A DNA stretch of 64,000 nucleotides from Alteromonadales bacterium alter-6D02 (GTDB lineage: Bacteria > Pseudomonadota > Gammaproteobacteria > Enterobacterales > Psychrobiaceae): assembly GCA_002835545.1 (NCBI GenBank), contig PIZK01000010.1, positions 153,155-217,154 of the forward strand, read 5' to 3'. Numbering within the stretch: position 1 is the first letter of the stretch; every line of letters starts with the position of its first letter. Positions 18,047 through 28,100 of this stretch are shown here, piece by piece. Under the pieces are notes generated by a model. That model ran no database searches. It saw only the letters and a program-made list of their open reading frames with translations, and was not told the origin of the DNA. The translations under genes were made by a program, and so were the position numbers.

Positions 18047-19621
18047 ATGGCACAAGATTTTTTATTACCAGATATTGGCGAAGGTATTGTTGAATGTGAA
18101 CTGGTTGAATGGCTAGTTGCAGAGGGTGATACAGTGGCTGAAGATCAGCCTGTTGCTGATGTAATGACGGATAAAGCATTGGTACAAATACCATCAATGC
18201 ATAATGGTAAGATTACACAGTTATATCACCAGAAAGGTGATATTGCTAAGGTACATTCGCCGCTTTATGCGATTGAACCAGAAGGTGAGGTTATTCAAGC
18301 ACCTGCTGAGGTTCTTGATGTGGCAAGTGATGAATCTCGTGTTCAACAGTCCAGTAGTTCAACAAGCACTGAAATAAAACAGTTTATCTTACCTGATATT
18401 GGTGAAGGGATTGTTGAGTGTGAAGTGGTTGAGTGGTTAGTTAATGTGGGTGACAGTATTGAAGAAGATCAGCCTGTTGCCGATGTTATGACCGATAAAG
18501 CCTTGGTACAAATTCCGGCTGTTGAGTCGGGGGTTGTGACTGAGCTTTTCTGTGACAAAGGTGCAATCATCAAAGTACACACGCCACTGTTTAGTTATCA
18601 AGTTGCCGGGGCTGCTAGCTCTGCTACAGAGCATAATGTGCCAGCAGATGAGCCAATAGTCTCTGTTGAGTCGCAAGCTAGCCAGCAAGACGTGACAAAA
18701 AACAATAATAAAGCGATTGCAAGCCCAGCGGTGCGCAGGGTTGCTCGTGAGTTGAATGTTGATCTGACCAAAGTGGCTGGGTCTGGTAAAAATGGACGTG
18801 TGTATAAAGAAGATGTTTTAGCCTATAACAATCCAAGTGTATCAGCAGCTAAAGTTGAAGTTACTACGGCGGTACCTGCCACTGTGGATGTCTCGATGAG
18901 CGCTGAGCCAGTCGATGGTGTTCGTATTGAACCTCTCAAAGGGATTAAGGCCGCAATGGCCAAACAAATGGTTGAGTCTGTATCTACGATTCCTCACTTT
19001 ACTTATAGTGAAGAGATTGATATGACAGATTTAATTGCACTTCGCTTAAGTTTGAAAGAACAATATGCTAAGCAAGATATTAAATTAACCTTGATGCCAT
19101 TCTTTATTAAAGCGATGTCATTGGCGCTAAAAGAATTTCCGATTTTAAATAGTCAGCTCAATGCTGCAGCAGATGAAATTCATTACTTCCAACAGCATAA
19201 TATTGGTATGGCGGTCGATAGTAAAATTGGTTTATTAGTACCTAATATTAAAGGTGTTCAAAACCAGTCAATTATTGAGGTTGCCAATGAAGTAACGCGC
19301 CTAACTGAATCGGCTCGTGCGGGCCGCTTAAACCAACAAGATTTAAGCGGAGGTACAATTACCATTTCTAATATAGGTGTCTTAGGTGGTACCACCGCAA
19401 CCCCTATCATTAACAAACCTGAAGTGGCTATTGTTGCTTTAGGTAAAGTTCAAAAGTTACCTCGTTTTAATGAGCAAGGTGAAGTTGAAGCACGACAAAT
19501 AATGACTGTCAGTTGGTCAGGCGATCATCGTGTTATTGATGGGGGGACTATTGCTCGTTTTTGTAATTTATGGAAGTCTTATTTAGAGAAGCCAAATACC
19601 ATGTTAATGGCCATGTCTTAA
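18047..19621 (+). CDS. bkdB: Branched-chain 2-oxoacid dehydrogenase E2 (dihydrolipoyl transacylase) with two lipoyl domains
   Basis: 524 residues. Transfers the acyl group from E1 to CoA. Two lipoyl domains (about residues 1-78 and 107-183), each with the lipoyl-lysine motif MTDKALVQIP. An E3/E1-binding domain follows (ASPAVRRVARELNVDL ... GKNGRVYKEDV, about 225-262), then the catalytic domain with HRVIDGGTIARF (His and Asp of the active site) near the C-terminus. PHFTYSEEIDMT is BCKDH-like. Most proteobacterial BkdB proteins have one lipoyl domain; two are seen in Shewanella relatives. AGGAATAATA precedes the ATG. No E3 (lpd) gene is present, so E3 must be shared from elsewhere. Confidence 0.93.
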   Translation: MAQDFLLPDIGEGIVECELVEWLVAEGDTVAEDQPVADVMTDKALVQIPSMHNGKITQLYHQKGDIAKVHSPLYAIEPEGEVIQAPAEVLDVASDESRVQQSSSSTSTEIKQFILPDIGEGIVECEVVEWLVNVGDSIEEDQPVADVMTDKALVQIPAVESGVVTELFCDKGAIIKVHTPLFSYQVAGAASSATEHNVPADEPIVSVESQASQQDVTKNNNKAIASPAVRRVARELNVDLTKVAGSGKNGRVYKEDVLAYNNPSVSAAKVEVTTAVPATVDVSMSAEPVDGVRIEPLKGIKAAMAKQMVESVSTIPHFTYSEEIDMTDLIALRLSLKEQYAKQDIKLTLMPFFIKAMSLALKEFPILNSQLNAAADEIHYFQQHNIGMAVDSKIGLLVPNIKGVQNQSIIEVANEVTRLTESARAGRLNQQDLSGGTITISNIGVLGGTTATPIINKPEVAIVALGKVQKLPRFNEQGEVEARQIMTVSWSGDHRVIDGGTIARFCNLWKSYLEKPNTMLMAMS

Positions 19622-19648
19622 CGGCAAAGACCCTATAAAGTTTTATTA

Positions 19649-19682
19649 TAAAGCCACTTCACATTTGTTAGTGGCTTTTTTA
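19649..19682 (+). terminator. Rho-independent terminator of the bkd operon
   Basis: AAAGCCACT (19650-19658) pairs perfectly with AGTGGCTTT (19670-19678) and continues into T. Confidence 0.92.
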
Positions 19683-19792
19683 CTCATATTGGAAGGTAAT
19701 ATCACTGCTGTACAGATATAGACATCAAAGATAAACATGGTAAGTTATTAAATTGGTTCGTGGAATAATAACTCGAAAGTGGATTAGGGAAG

Positions 19793-21064
19793 ATGATGGA
19801 GATAGATAGTCAACGTAAACAGGTGTTACTCACTAAGCGCTCACTCATCCAGCGTCTGCTCCTTTTTGTCGCTGTACTGGCTTGTTACATGGCCATGTCT
19901 CAAAGCATTTCGGCTAAACCCTCGCACTACAAGATCGTGATAGATGCTGATTTTACGGGCTCAGTTACGTCAAGTCACTCGATTCGCCAAGGTATAGAGA
20001 CTGCATTGGCAGAAGTTAATCACAGGATTGCTGATTACACATTTTCTGTTGAAATTAAAGATCACAGAGCAAATTCACGCAGAAGTAAAAAGAACCTTGA
20101 ATCGGTTATAAATGACCCTCAGGCGTTAGTGGTTTTTTCGGGTTTGCATTCACCCCCCTTATTAGCCCATAAAGACTTTATTAATCAATCTCAGGTTTTA
20201 TTACTCGATCCGTGGGCTGCGGCGGGGCCGATCACGCGCAGTAAGAGTAACGAAAACTGGATCTATCGGTTATCAATCGATGATAGAAGCGCTGGTGGCT
20301 TTATCGGTAAAAAAGCGTATCAAGAGGGTTTTCGACGACCTTACTTATTACTTGAAGATACAGGCTGGGGGCGCTCCAACGAGATAAACATGCTTAATGT
20401 TCTTAAAACGTTCAATGTAGAAGCTAAGGGAGTGTCGTGGTTTAATTGGGGTATTGGTAAGAATCATGCCAAGTTAATTTTACGTCAAATCAAACAAAGT
20501 GGCGCTGATGTTATTTTCTTAGTCGCCAATGCGCCCGAGGGAAAAGTGTTTGTTCAGGCAATGGTTGAACTATCACATGAATTTAATTTACCAATAAGGA
20601 GTCACTGGGGGATTACTGGTGGGGATTTTCCTGATGTTATTCCTCATAAACAACGCAAAAAGATAGATTTACAATTTATTCAGACTCGCTTTTCTTTTGT
20701 GCAACGTCCTCATAGCGAACTAGCCGCTTCGGTATTAGAGGTTGCGATAAGCCACTTACCCGAGGTTCGTTCTAGCGATGATATCAAAACCGTGACAGGG
20801 TTTGTTCATGCTTACGACCTGACTAAAATATTGATTGCCGCGATCAAACAAGCAGGGCTCTCTGGGGACAAAGAGCAGGATAAATTAGCGGTTAAATTAG
20901 CATTAGAGAATTTAAATAAACCAGTTGATGGTTTAATTAAACGCTACTCCAAGCCTTTTATGCGATGGTCTCCATTAAAACCTAATGCACATGAAGCTCT
21001 CAGGGAGATGGATTATGCGATGGGGTATTTTGATCACAATAATGATGTGATTTTGATTGAGTAA
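19793..21064 (+). CDS. Periplasmic binding protein of the branched-chain amino acid type, partner of a sensor kinase
   Basis: 423 residues. An N-terminal hydrophobic segment (about residues 20-41, ending SQSISA) is a signal peptide or anchor preceded by a long positively charged region. The rest has the type I periplasmic-binding-protein fold (Peripla_BP_6): HSIRQGIETALAEVNHRI, the VFSGLHSPPLLA ligand loop, IYRLSIDDRSAGGFIGKKA and ADVIFLVANAPEGKVFVQAM. There is no ABC transporter alongside; the next gene, 8 bases on, is a membrane histidine kinase. The protein therefore probably presents a ligand to the kinase. AGGGAAG precedes ATG 19793 (ATG 19796 also possible). Ligand unknown. Confidence 0.82.
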   Translation: MMEIDSQRKQVLLTKRSLIQRLLLFVAVLACYMAMSQSISAKPSHYKIVIDADFTGSVTSSHSIRQGIETALAEVNHRIADYTFSVEIKDHRANSRRSKKNLESVINDPQALVVFSGLHSPPLLAHKDFINQSQVLLLDPWAAAGPITRSKSNENWIYRLSIDDRSAGGFIGKKAYQEGFRRPYLLLEDTGWGRSNEINMLNVLKTFNVEAKGVSWFNWGIGKNHAKLILRQIKQSGADVIFLVANAPEGKVFVQAMVELSHEFNLPIRSHWGITGGDFPDVIPHKQRKKIDLQFIQTRFSFVQRPHSELAASVLEVAISHLPEVRSSDDIKTVTGFVHAYDLTKILIAAIKQAGLSGDKEQDKLAVKLALENLNKPVDGLIKRYSKPFMRWSPLKPNAHEALREMDYAMGYFDHNNDVILIE

Positions 21065-21072
21065 GGGATTAA

Positions 21073-22890
21073 ATGAAACGCACACCCTCAATTTCATTTA
21101 CATTAGCTCGTTTTGTTTTTATCTGTTGTGTTGCATTGGCATTAACAATAACTATTGCGGTGGCGACAGTTGTGGTCAGTACAATGAAACAAGGCAATGA
21201 GCAGATCCTCAATAGAGAGATGACCTCTATCGTTAGTCGTTACCAAATCTTTATCCAACATCGATTAACGCTATTACAACAACTCGCCAGAGAACCATTG
21301 ATGATCCAATCGTTGATGCAACCTGAGGTGAATATTGGAAAGATTAAAGACCATATGAACACGTTGCCTTTGCTTGGGAAGCCTTATGAGCTAACGTTAC
21401 TCGATTTTGAAGGGCGTATAATTCATGCAAATAAGGCAACAACTTCGGTTGAATATCACACTTTTGATTGGGTATTAGGTTTGTTAGAGCAATCAGGTAC
21501 AGATTTTCAAGTGATTGAAATTGATGGGCAAGCCTATTGGAGTTTAGGAGTGTCCATTACTTATAACCAAAGTGTTGAAGGCGTATTGATCGCCAATATT
21601 CCATTGCAGGATATTAATGAACAAGGGGTATCAGTTCAGCCCCTGACTGGGTTATCGATTGAGATAGTTCAAAATAATAAGGTGCTTACGAAGTTTGGCA
21701 CCCTTGGTCAAGGCTCTGAATATGTTCTCACTTGGCCTAGTCAGAGGCTTATGTTTCGTTTTACAGTTGATGAACATTATAAGAAACAAGAAGTTGAGTC
21801 TATTGTTACTCAACTAGTCTTAATTATCACCACTGCTATTCTAGTTGTTACGCTCTTTGCCTATTTATTTGGCTATCGATACTTTGTACAGCCAGTGGTG
21901 CTGTTATCAAATGCCGCTAAGGGGCTTGAGAACGGGGAAGAGCAGAGAGTCCTTGATGAAGGTTTAAAGGTCAGGGAGTTTAATGAGCTTTTCCAGACTT
22001 TTAATTTGATGACCAAGCGAGTCATTGAACGAGAACAGGCATTAAAAGAGAGTTATCTAGCGTTATCAAAAACTAATGAGAGTCTCAAAGACAGCGAGTC
22101 CCAGTTGATTCAATCTGAAAAAATGGCCAGCATTGGTGTCCTTGCAGCGGGTGTTGCTCATGAAATAAACAACCCGATTGGTTTTGTGAAGAGTAATTTG
22201 GAGGTATTACACGATTACGTCACATCACTTCTTACTTACCACCGTGGTGTTAATGAGCTATTAGCACTCGCCCCTGAATTAGCACCCGAACAAAAGCGAC
22301 TAGCTGACACTCTAGATATTGATCATATCCTAGATGATATGCTGCCATTACTTGATAGTAGCAGTGGTGGTATAAAGCGAGTGTCAGAAATTGTTGATAG
22401 TTTAAGAACCTTTGCCAGAGTTGAGCAAGATGAAATGAGCCTCATCGATATTAATGAAGGACTTACCGCAACGCTCAATATGGTGAGTAATGAGTTAAAA
22501 TATTGCTGTGATGTTAAGGTGTCATTGAGCCCTGTGCCGATGGTCATGGGTTTCCCTGGAAAGCTTAATCAAGTCTTTATGAATGTCCTAGTCAATGCCG
22601 GACAGGCCATGACTCATCATGGTGAGGTTAGGGTGAAAACTTATTTTACTAGTGAAGATGTCGTTATCGAGATTGCAGACGATGGATGCGGTATTGAAGC
22701 AGAAAAACTGTCGCAAATATTTACACCCTTTTATACGTCTAAGCCTGTTGGTCAGGGCACTGGGTTAGGGTTGTCAATTTCGCATCAGATTATGGAGCAG
22801 CACAATGGTAGTATTACTGTGGCATCAGTGATAGGTCAAGGGACATGCTTTACGATAAAAGTACCAACGCATTCTGGAGATAAGTCGTAG
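21073..22890 (+). CDS. Membrane sensor histidine kinase
   Basis: 605 residues. TM1 about 11-35, periplasmic sensor about 36-245, TM2 about 246-270, HAMP-like linker 271-325, coiled-coil to about 345. The phospho-acceptor is His363 in AAGVAHEINNPIGF. The ATPase domain shows the N box NVLVNAGQAM, G1 IADDGCGIE, F box FTPFYTSK and G2 GQGTGLGLSI. All core motifs are intact. No receiver domain and no response regulator gene follow, so the output partner is elsewhere. It begins 8 bases after the binding-protein gene, which makes a binding-protein/kinase signalling pair the best reading. Confidence 0.93.
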   Translation: MKRTPSISFTLARFVFICCVALALTITIAVATVVVSTMKQGNEQILNREMTSIVSRYQIFIQHRLTLLQQLAREPLMIQSLMQPEVNIGKIKDHMNTLPLLGKPYELTLLDFEGRIIHANKATTSVEYHTFDWVLGLLEQSGTDFQVIEIDGQAYWSLGVSITYNQSVEGVLIANIPLQDINEQGVSVQPLTGLSIEIVQNNKVLTKFGTLGQGSEYVLTWPSQRLMFRFTVDEHYKKQEVESIVTQLVLIITTAILVVTLFAYLFGYRYFVQPVVLLSNAAKGLENGEEQRVLDEGLKVREFNELFQTFNLMTKRVIEREQALKESYLALSKTNESLKDSESQLIQSEKMASIGVLAAGVAHEINNPIGFVKSNLEVLHDYVTSLLTYHRGVNELLALAPELAPEQKRLADTLDIDHILDDMLPLLDSSSGGIKRVSEIVDSLRTFARVEQDEMSLIDINEGLTATLNMVSNELKYCCDVKVSLSPVPMVMGFPGKLNQVFMNVLVNAGQAMTHHGEVRVKTYFTSEDVVIEIADDGCGIEAEKLSQIFTPFYTSKPVGQGTGLGLSISHQIMEQHNGSITVASVIGQGTCFTIKVPTHSGDKS

Positions 22891-22956
22891 TGTTTTTTAT
22901 TGATTCGAGGTTTTATGATAGATTAAGACAAGGTTTACATAAGAAGGTTATCGATA

Positions 22957-23691
22957 GTGATTTTAAAGCCTGCATTTAACCACCGCCGAGTACTTGCTCC
23001 GAGTGATTGGACGGAATTAGCTCAAGGGGAATGGCTAAAGCAAGAAGTAACGGAGGCGTTAACGCCTTGGCTATCGCGTGTTTTTGGCTATCATTTACTG
23101 AAAATTGGCTCACTAAGTGGTCAACTTGATATGAGTAGTGCGCCAATAAAGCATCAAGTAACCGTTGCACCAGAGCGAGGCGCTGATTTAATCGCAGATA
23201 TTTCGCGTTTACCCTTTCAAGAGTCGTGCATTGACGCATGTGTACTCACTCTGAGTTTAAACTTCCATCATAACCCCCATCAATTACTTCGTGAGATTAA
23301 TCGAGTCACTGTTCCTGGTGGGCATATTATTATTGTTGGGCTTAATCCTGTCAGTCCTTTGGGCTTGGTGAGTATAAACCCGCAGTTAGGTCATAAGTAT
23401 CCCTTTAATGGGCGTTTTTTTGCAAAATCGAGAGTTAAGGATTGGCTAGCTGTATTAGGCTATAAGGTGATTGCAGAGCAAAAACTTGTCTATTCTAGTT
23501 TGTTATTAAAACCTCAACACACCAAATATTTACAACGAATCATGGCTTATAATTTACCGGGCGTTGGGTCTTTTTATTGTATTATGGCCAAGAAGTTAGT
23601 GCGCCCTTTAACACCAGTGAAACGTCGCTGGGCATTTAAACAAAAACCACTACTTAATCCGGTAGCCACGATGAATAAGGAAATCGAATAG
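22957..23691 (+). CDS. yafS: SAM-dependent methyltransferase, YafS family
   Basis: 244 residues, class I SAM methyltransferase. ISRLPFQESCIDACVLTLSL (about 85-104) corresponds to motif II and the post-II strand (D-LPF--S-D-----L), and INRVTVPGGHIIIVGLNP is the strand after it. The usual GxGxG motif I is degraded here (LLKIGSLSGQ). GTG start with AAGAAGG nine bases upstream; no ATG alternative fits. In E. coli yafS is next to rnhA and dnaQ in the same orientations as seen in this window, which supports the name, although here 26 kb of other genes intervene. The methyl acceptor is not known. Confidence 0.82.
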   Translation: MILKPAFNHRRVLAPSDWTELAQGEWLKQEVTEALTPWLSRVFGYHLLKIGSLSGQLDMSSAPIKHQVTVAPERGADLIADISRLPFQESCIDACVLTLSLNFHHNPHQLLREINRVTVPGGHIIIVGLNPVSPLGLVSINPQLGHKYPFNGRFFAKSRVKDWLAVLGYKVIAEQKLVYSSLLLKPQHTKYLQRIMAYNLPGVGSFYCIMAKKLVRPLTPVKRRWAFKQKPLLNPVATMNKEIE

Positions 23692-23774
23692 CCATAATAC
23701 TATTAATTTCATTAATTAAGAGATCAGGTTATTAGTGGTAATGGTATAAGGCTAGGTGTGCTCTGTATTACTTT

Positions 23775-24626
23775 TCAGGGGTAACTCACCTTGCCGTTGC
23801 GATCAATTACCATAAGCCGTTCAGGTTTGATACTTGTGCCAAATAGTAAAGTGAACTCTTGGTACTTTGCTTTGTATTTATTCAATTGATAGCTTAAACA
23901 TAACAAGTTATCTGATTTACATTTTAGAAACCTTGGGCGCTGCTCTATGACTTTATTGGCTAAAAAGACAAACTCAGGTTTATAAGAGTCGACAACCTGA
24001 GCTGGTACCTGTGGGTGGTTGTTAGGAATTAATAAGGCGAGCGTCTTAGCTTCGTGATTAGCGTGTTGTTGCATTAACTTGAATCGTTTCCAATTAACCT
24101 GAACCCCGTTTACTGCAGGACGTTTGTTTGACTCTTTCATTAATTGAGCCAAAGAAACCTGCTTTCCTGAGATAAAAATGCTGGGTACAGCGAAGATATT
24201 GTAATTATCAACAACCCGCTGATTTAATGCTTTTAATTTGTGATTAATCGGACGATCGCAGTTAGGGGATTTACGAACCATCATAGCATCGAATATTTTT
24301 TTGTTGACAGGGGAGCGGCACTGAAAGATATCATCAACTCTTTGTTTACTTCGTTCGCCTAAAATAGGCGCCCAAAAAACAAATACATTGAATTTGGTTA
24401 ATTTTTCAATATCCGAGATCGCATTAATACAGTAAGGGCAGTAGGGGTCTTTGAAGACTAAAACTGTTTTTCGCTTTGGGTCCCAGCCATTGACTAAAAA
24501 TGGGTAATACTCTGACTCAGTGGGAATGAAATTAGCCGACTGTACTGGTTCTGCGACAGAAAAAGTAAAAAGTAAAGTGATCGTTAGCCAAAACTTGTAA
24601 AGACAGGTGCTGTTTGTCTTAACCAT
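23775..24626 (-). CDS. Exported thioredoxin-fold protein with CPYC active site (DsbG/DsbC-like)
   Basis: About 283 residues from ATG 24626. The signal peptide has a basic start, a hydrophobic core (WLTITLLFTF) and the site VQSA. VFKDPYCPYCINAI at about residues 56-69 carries a CxxC pair and YNIFAVPSIFISG supplies the cis-Pro, both standard for DsbA/DsbC-like oxidoreductases. The C-terminal 90 residues have two further Cys (KCKSDNLLC) and no recognised domain. An upstream ATG at 24647 would overlap the previous gene by 29 bases and puts extra charged residues before the signal, so 24626 is preferred (overlap 8 bases). Last gene of the minus-strand block, probably serving disulfide formation or isomerisation in the large exported proteins upstream. 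Confidence 0.82.
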   Translation of the reverse strand: MVKTNSTCLYKFWLTITLLFTFSVAEPVQSANFIPTESEYYPFLVNGWDPKRKTVLVFKDPYCPYCINAISDIEKLTKFNVFVFWAPILGERSKQRVDDIFQCRSPVNKKIFDAMMVRKSPNCDRPINHKLKALNQRVVDNYNIFAVPSIFISGKQVSLAQLMKESNKRPAVNGVQVNWKRFKLMQQHANHEAKTLALLIPNNHPQVPAQVVDSYKPEFVFLANKVIEQRPRFLKCKSDNLLCLSYQLNKYKAKYQEFTLLFGTSIKPERLMVIDRNGKVSYP

Positions 24627-25107
24627 TGTTTTTTTCCGCCATGGCATTGAGCGCTAAAGGTAAAATTAACTCATTGTACTCAGCGGTTAGCCGTTTTACT
24701 TGTTGTTGCAGCGTTTTCACTTTAGCTTGGTCGTTTATGTGAGTCTTATACTCTGAGATCAGTAGGGCAATTTCTGCTTGCTTGAGTTGTGATTGCTCTT
24801 TGATTAGACTCATTTCTTGTACTGACAAGGTCACGACTGTCGCTTTTTTAGGGAGAAATCGTGCCGCTTGAGCTGCTTTTTCAGCTTGTACTGCGTTTAA
24901 TTGCTGTTTAATATTTTCTGCTTCAGGTGCATCAATTTTAGGGCGCAGAGCAATCTCTTTCCCCAATAGGGGAGTTTGGCTGTCGTGGTGAAGCACTTTT
25001 TCGGACTCCAACAATGAGGTCGTTGATTGGTTGCTTGACAGCCAATAAGTAGCAAGCAATATCGCAATTGCTAAAGCTAGTATGATAGGTACTTTAATAT
25101 TTGTCAT
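24619..25107 (-). CDS. Membrane-anchored coiled-coil protein, unknown
   Basis: 162 residues. One N-terminal helix (about residues 7-25) anchors a periplasmic or surface-exposed domain rich in Ala, Gln, Glu and Lys. Residues 65-80 and about 95-145 (SLIKEQSQLKQAEIALLI, KVKTLQQQVKRLTAEYNEL) have heptad spacing typical of a coiled coil. No family recognised. The gene begins 8 bases after the giant Ig-like gene stops and overlaps the thioredoxin-fold gene, so all three should be translated from one mRNA. It may be an anchor or assembly factor for the giant protein; that is inference. Confidence 0.75.
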   Translation of the reverse strand: MTNIKVPIILALAIAILLATYWLSSNQSTTSLLESEKVLHHDSQTPLLGKEIALRPKIDAPEAENIKQQLNAVQAEKAAQAARFLPKKATVVTLSVQEMSLIKEQSQLKQAEIALLISEYKTHINDQAKVKTLQQQVKRLTAEYNELILPLALNAMAEKNNG

Positions 25108-25115
25108 TACTATGC

Positions 25116-28100
25116 CTATTCAACAGTGGTAAATGTTTTTGTGCCGCCGTAAACGGTGCGCCCTGTAAAGTCGGGTACATTGCGGTACAGTTCTACCGTG
25201 TAAGTCGTTCCATTTGCTAAATCTTCGGCTGGTGTAAAGGTAATTGTGTTACCAACAACGCTATAGGTCCCTTCCACCACGACCGACCCTGCCTTGATTG
25301 CTGGTGCTGAGCGCATATCCACAGGCTCTTGATATTCAATGACGACTGTACTGGTAATAGCTACATCACTGGCGGTATGTGCGGGTGTAATGCTTACAAG
25401 GGTTGGCCCTGATGTGTCTTCAATATCTGACGCTATAGTAGTAAAGCTTAGTACATCCCCGGTGAGTTCGTTACCCGCATAATCACATAACGTTATTACC
25501 GACAAGTCATAAAGGGTGTCAACAGTGAAGTTTTCTTTACCGGTGATTGTAATTGTTTTGCGATCACTGGCCAGTGCGATATTAATATCAACATTAGCTC
25601 CACCTGTTTTTAATACAATATTGTCAGAATATAAGCAGGCGTCACTCAATGGTTGATCCATTACCAACACAATCTGCCCATTGACAGGCATTGTTGTATT
25701 ACCATCTGCAATACTGGTTTTATTTATCATCGGGTTCGTGGTGTCTGTTGTATCACCTGTTGTAAAGTAACGGTAATTGTTTTGGGCAATTAAGTTACCT
25801 GCCATATCAGTTAGATAAGGAGAATACCCAACATATAGGTAATGGCGTGTATTTTCATCCAATGCTTCAGCAGGGGAGAACCCTAAACGTAGACCGTCGG
25901 CAGACAGTGCCCATGTTCCCGCTATATTTAATCCAGTCGTGTTATTCCATAGGCGGAAGCTGTTTTCATCAACCGTGGTACGATCCACGCGTTCATTGAA
26001 GGTGACCTCTAGTAATGGATTTAACGGAACGTTTTGAGTGTTGTTTACCGGGATACTCCATGTTTGAATCCCACTTGTCGCTAAGTCGACAGTTTCACCT
26101 GTGACGAATGTTAATGCTAAATCAGTTTCTTGGGCATTCCCACTGATATCTTCTACACCGGAAACATCGAGAGTATAACTGGTGTTTGGTGTTAATAACT
26201 GTTTAGGCGTAATATTTAGCAGCGTTCGGCCACGTGTTAATGAGACATTAACCGGGATAACTTGGTCTGCGCTATCTTTTAAACTGACAAACGGCATTCT
26301 TATCGGGTTTAATATTTCATTGTAACGGACTTTAAGTTTCACATTGGTAGGCACGTTAGTTTGGCCATCAAAAACGGTACTACTTTGCACCAGTGGACCT
26401 AGGGTGTCTTCATCAAAGCCCACGGTAAAGTAGCGATAATGGTTACCTAAATTGTTGCCGCTTAAGTCACGCATTGAGTATGCGTAAGTGTAATGACGTG
26501 AACCTGATTCGAGCGCCTCATCAGGAACAACCGTTAAGCGCTTACCGTCTGGAGATAGCTCCCATGAGCTGCCTACGTTTTCACCGGTATTGTTATTCCA
26601 AATGTAAATACCTGAATTGGTGGCGCTAACAAAATCAATTGGCTCACTAAATATCCATTCTATTTGAGGGGTGGTTGGAACATTTTGTTGGTTATTGAAT
26701 AATGCCGTGTCAATAACTGTCGGGTTGATAAAGTCAGGTCCGCTTGCTGTATTAAATGTAGCAGAGGAAGGAATCACGATATTGCCAGCCAAGTCGGTCA
26801 CTGCATCGATTGTTTCGGTAATTTCAGTACTAGGAGCCAATGGAGTCCGGTGGTTATATTTAACCACGGTATTATCTTCGCTAAATTGCACATTGACTTT
26901 ATTGTTGGTTGCCACATCAAAGCTGAGACTATTGACTGGCTCGTCAAAGCGTACAGAGAATTGAGCATTGATACCAACCCCGTCTTCACCTGATGGTGGG
27001 CTCATCGCGGAAACTGATGGCTGACTATCGTCAACTGCAGAATCAGCGAATGTATTAAAGTATGTGGCATAGTTTGAAGCAAGGTTATCACCATCGGTAT
27101 CTAAAATATCGACTGAGAACCAGAGGTAGTATTGATTTTCAGGAACCAGCTCTTCATCTGGAGTTACCTGAATTATTTTTCCACTTGCATCTAAGCTAAT
27201 GCTCACACTGAGAGCTGCCCAATCATTAGTTACATCTGAGAGTGTTACAGTAGTTGATGACAATGATGAAGCATCAATTTCTTCAGTGAAACTGGTGAGT
27301 AAAATAGGGTTAAGAGGTGTCCCTCTACTGCCACTATTTGGGTAGTAAGCAGTTGGGTAAGGGCGCGAACCTGTGCCATCAGAAATATCCGCCATCACGA
27401 TAGAGCCGCTGTAGTTATGTAGTGGGTTATCTGATTGATCAGTGATATTCGTATTTAGGTAGAATGTTGTTCGCTTACCTGGGGTGAACCCACCCTCTTT
27501 AGTTATTGTCATCACTCGGTTATCACCAGAAAGTGATAGAGAAGCCTCAGTTAAGACACCATCTTCTTCAATGGTTAAACCATTATCTAGACTAGTACTA
27601 TCGAGAGGTTCGGATGAATAAAGCGTGATAGCATCGAGATCTGTCCATCCAGTCGACCCATTACTTGGCACTTGACTAATGATCCGAGGTCTTGCGTTGT
27701 CATTATCAATAATACCTGTAGTAAAGGAGCTCACGTAAGGGGTCAATGAGTTACCTGATAGGTCTGTTACCCCATCGTTTAGTACGACGCTAATTAGAGC
27801 GTTTTGCGGTAAGGATGCGGTTAAGGTTAACTGCTGCCCATCTGCTGAACGGAAAATCGTTGGGTTGATTACAGCGCCATTATGGAACAAGGCAATGTTA
27901 TTTCGGACTAAACTCCCAGCTGCCATTGGCTCACTAAAATTAATGACTATGGATTGCGTTGGACTTGTATCGGTGGCATCACTTGCAGGTGATATTGCAG
28001 TGATCGTCGGTGCCACGGTGTCGGCGGCTACCGCAGTTTCAAAATATTTCGTACTGCCCCAGCGAGTATTACCCGCTAAATCAGGGACGTTATAATATAG

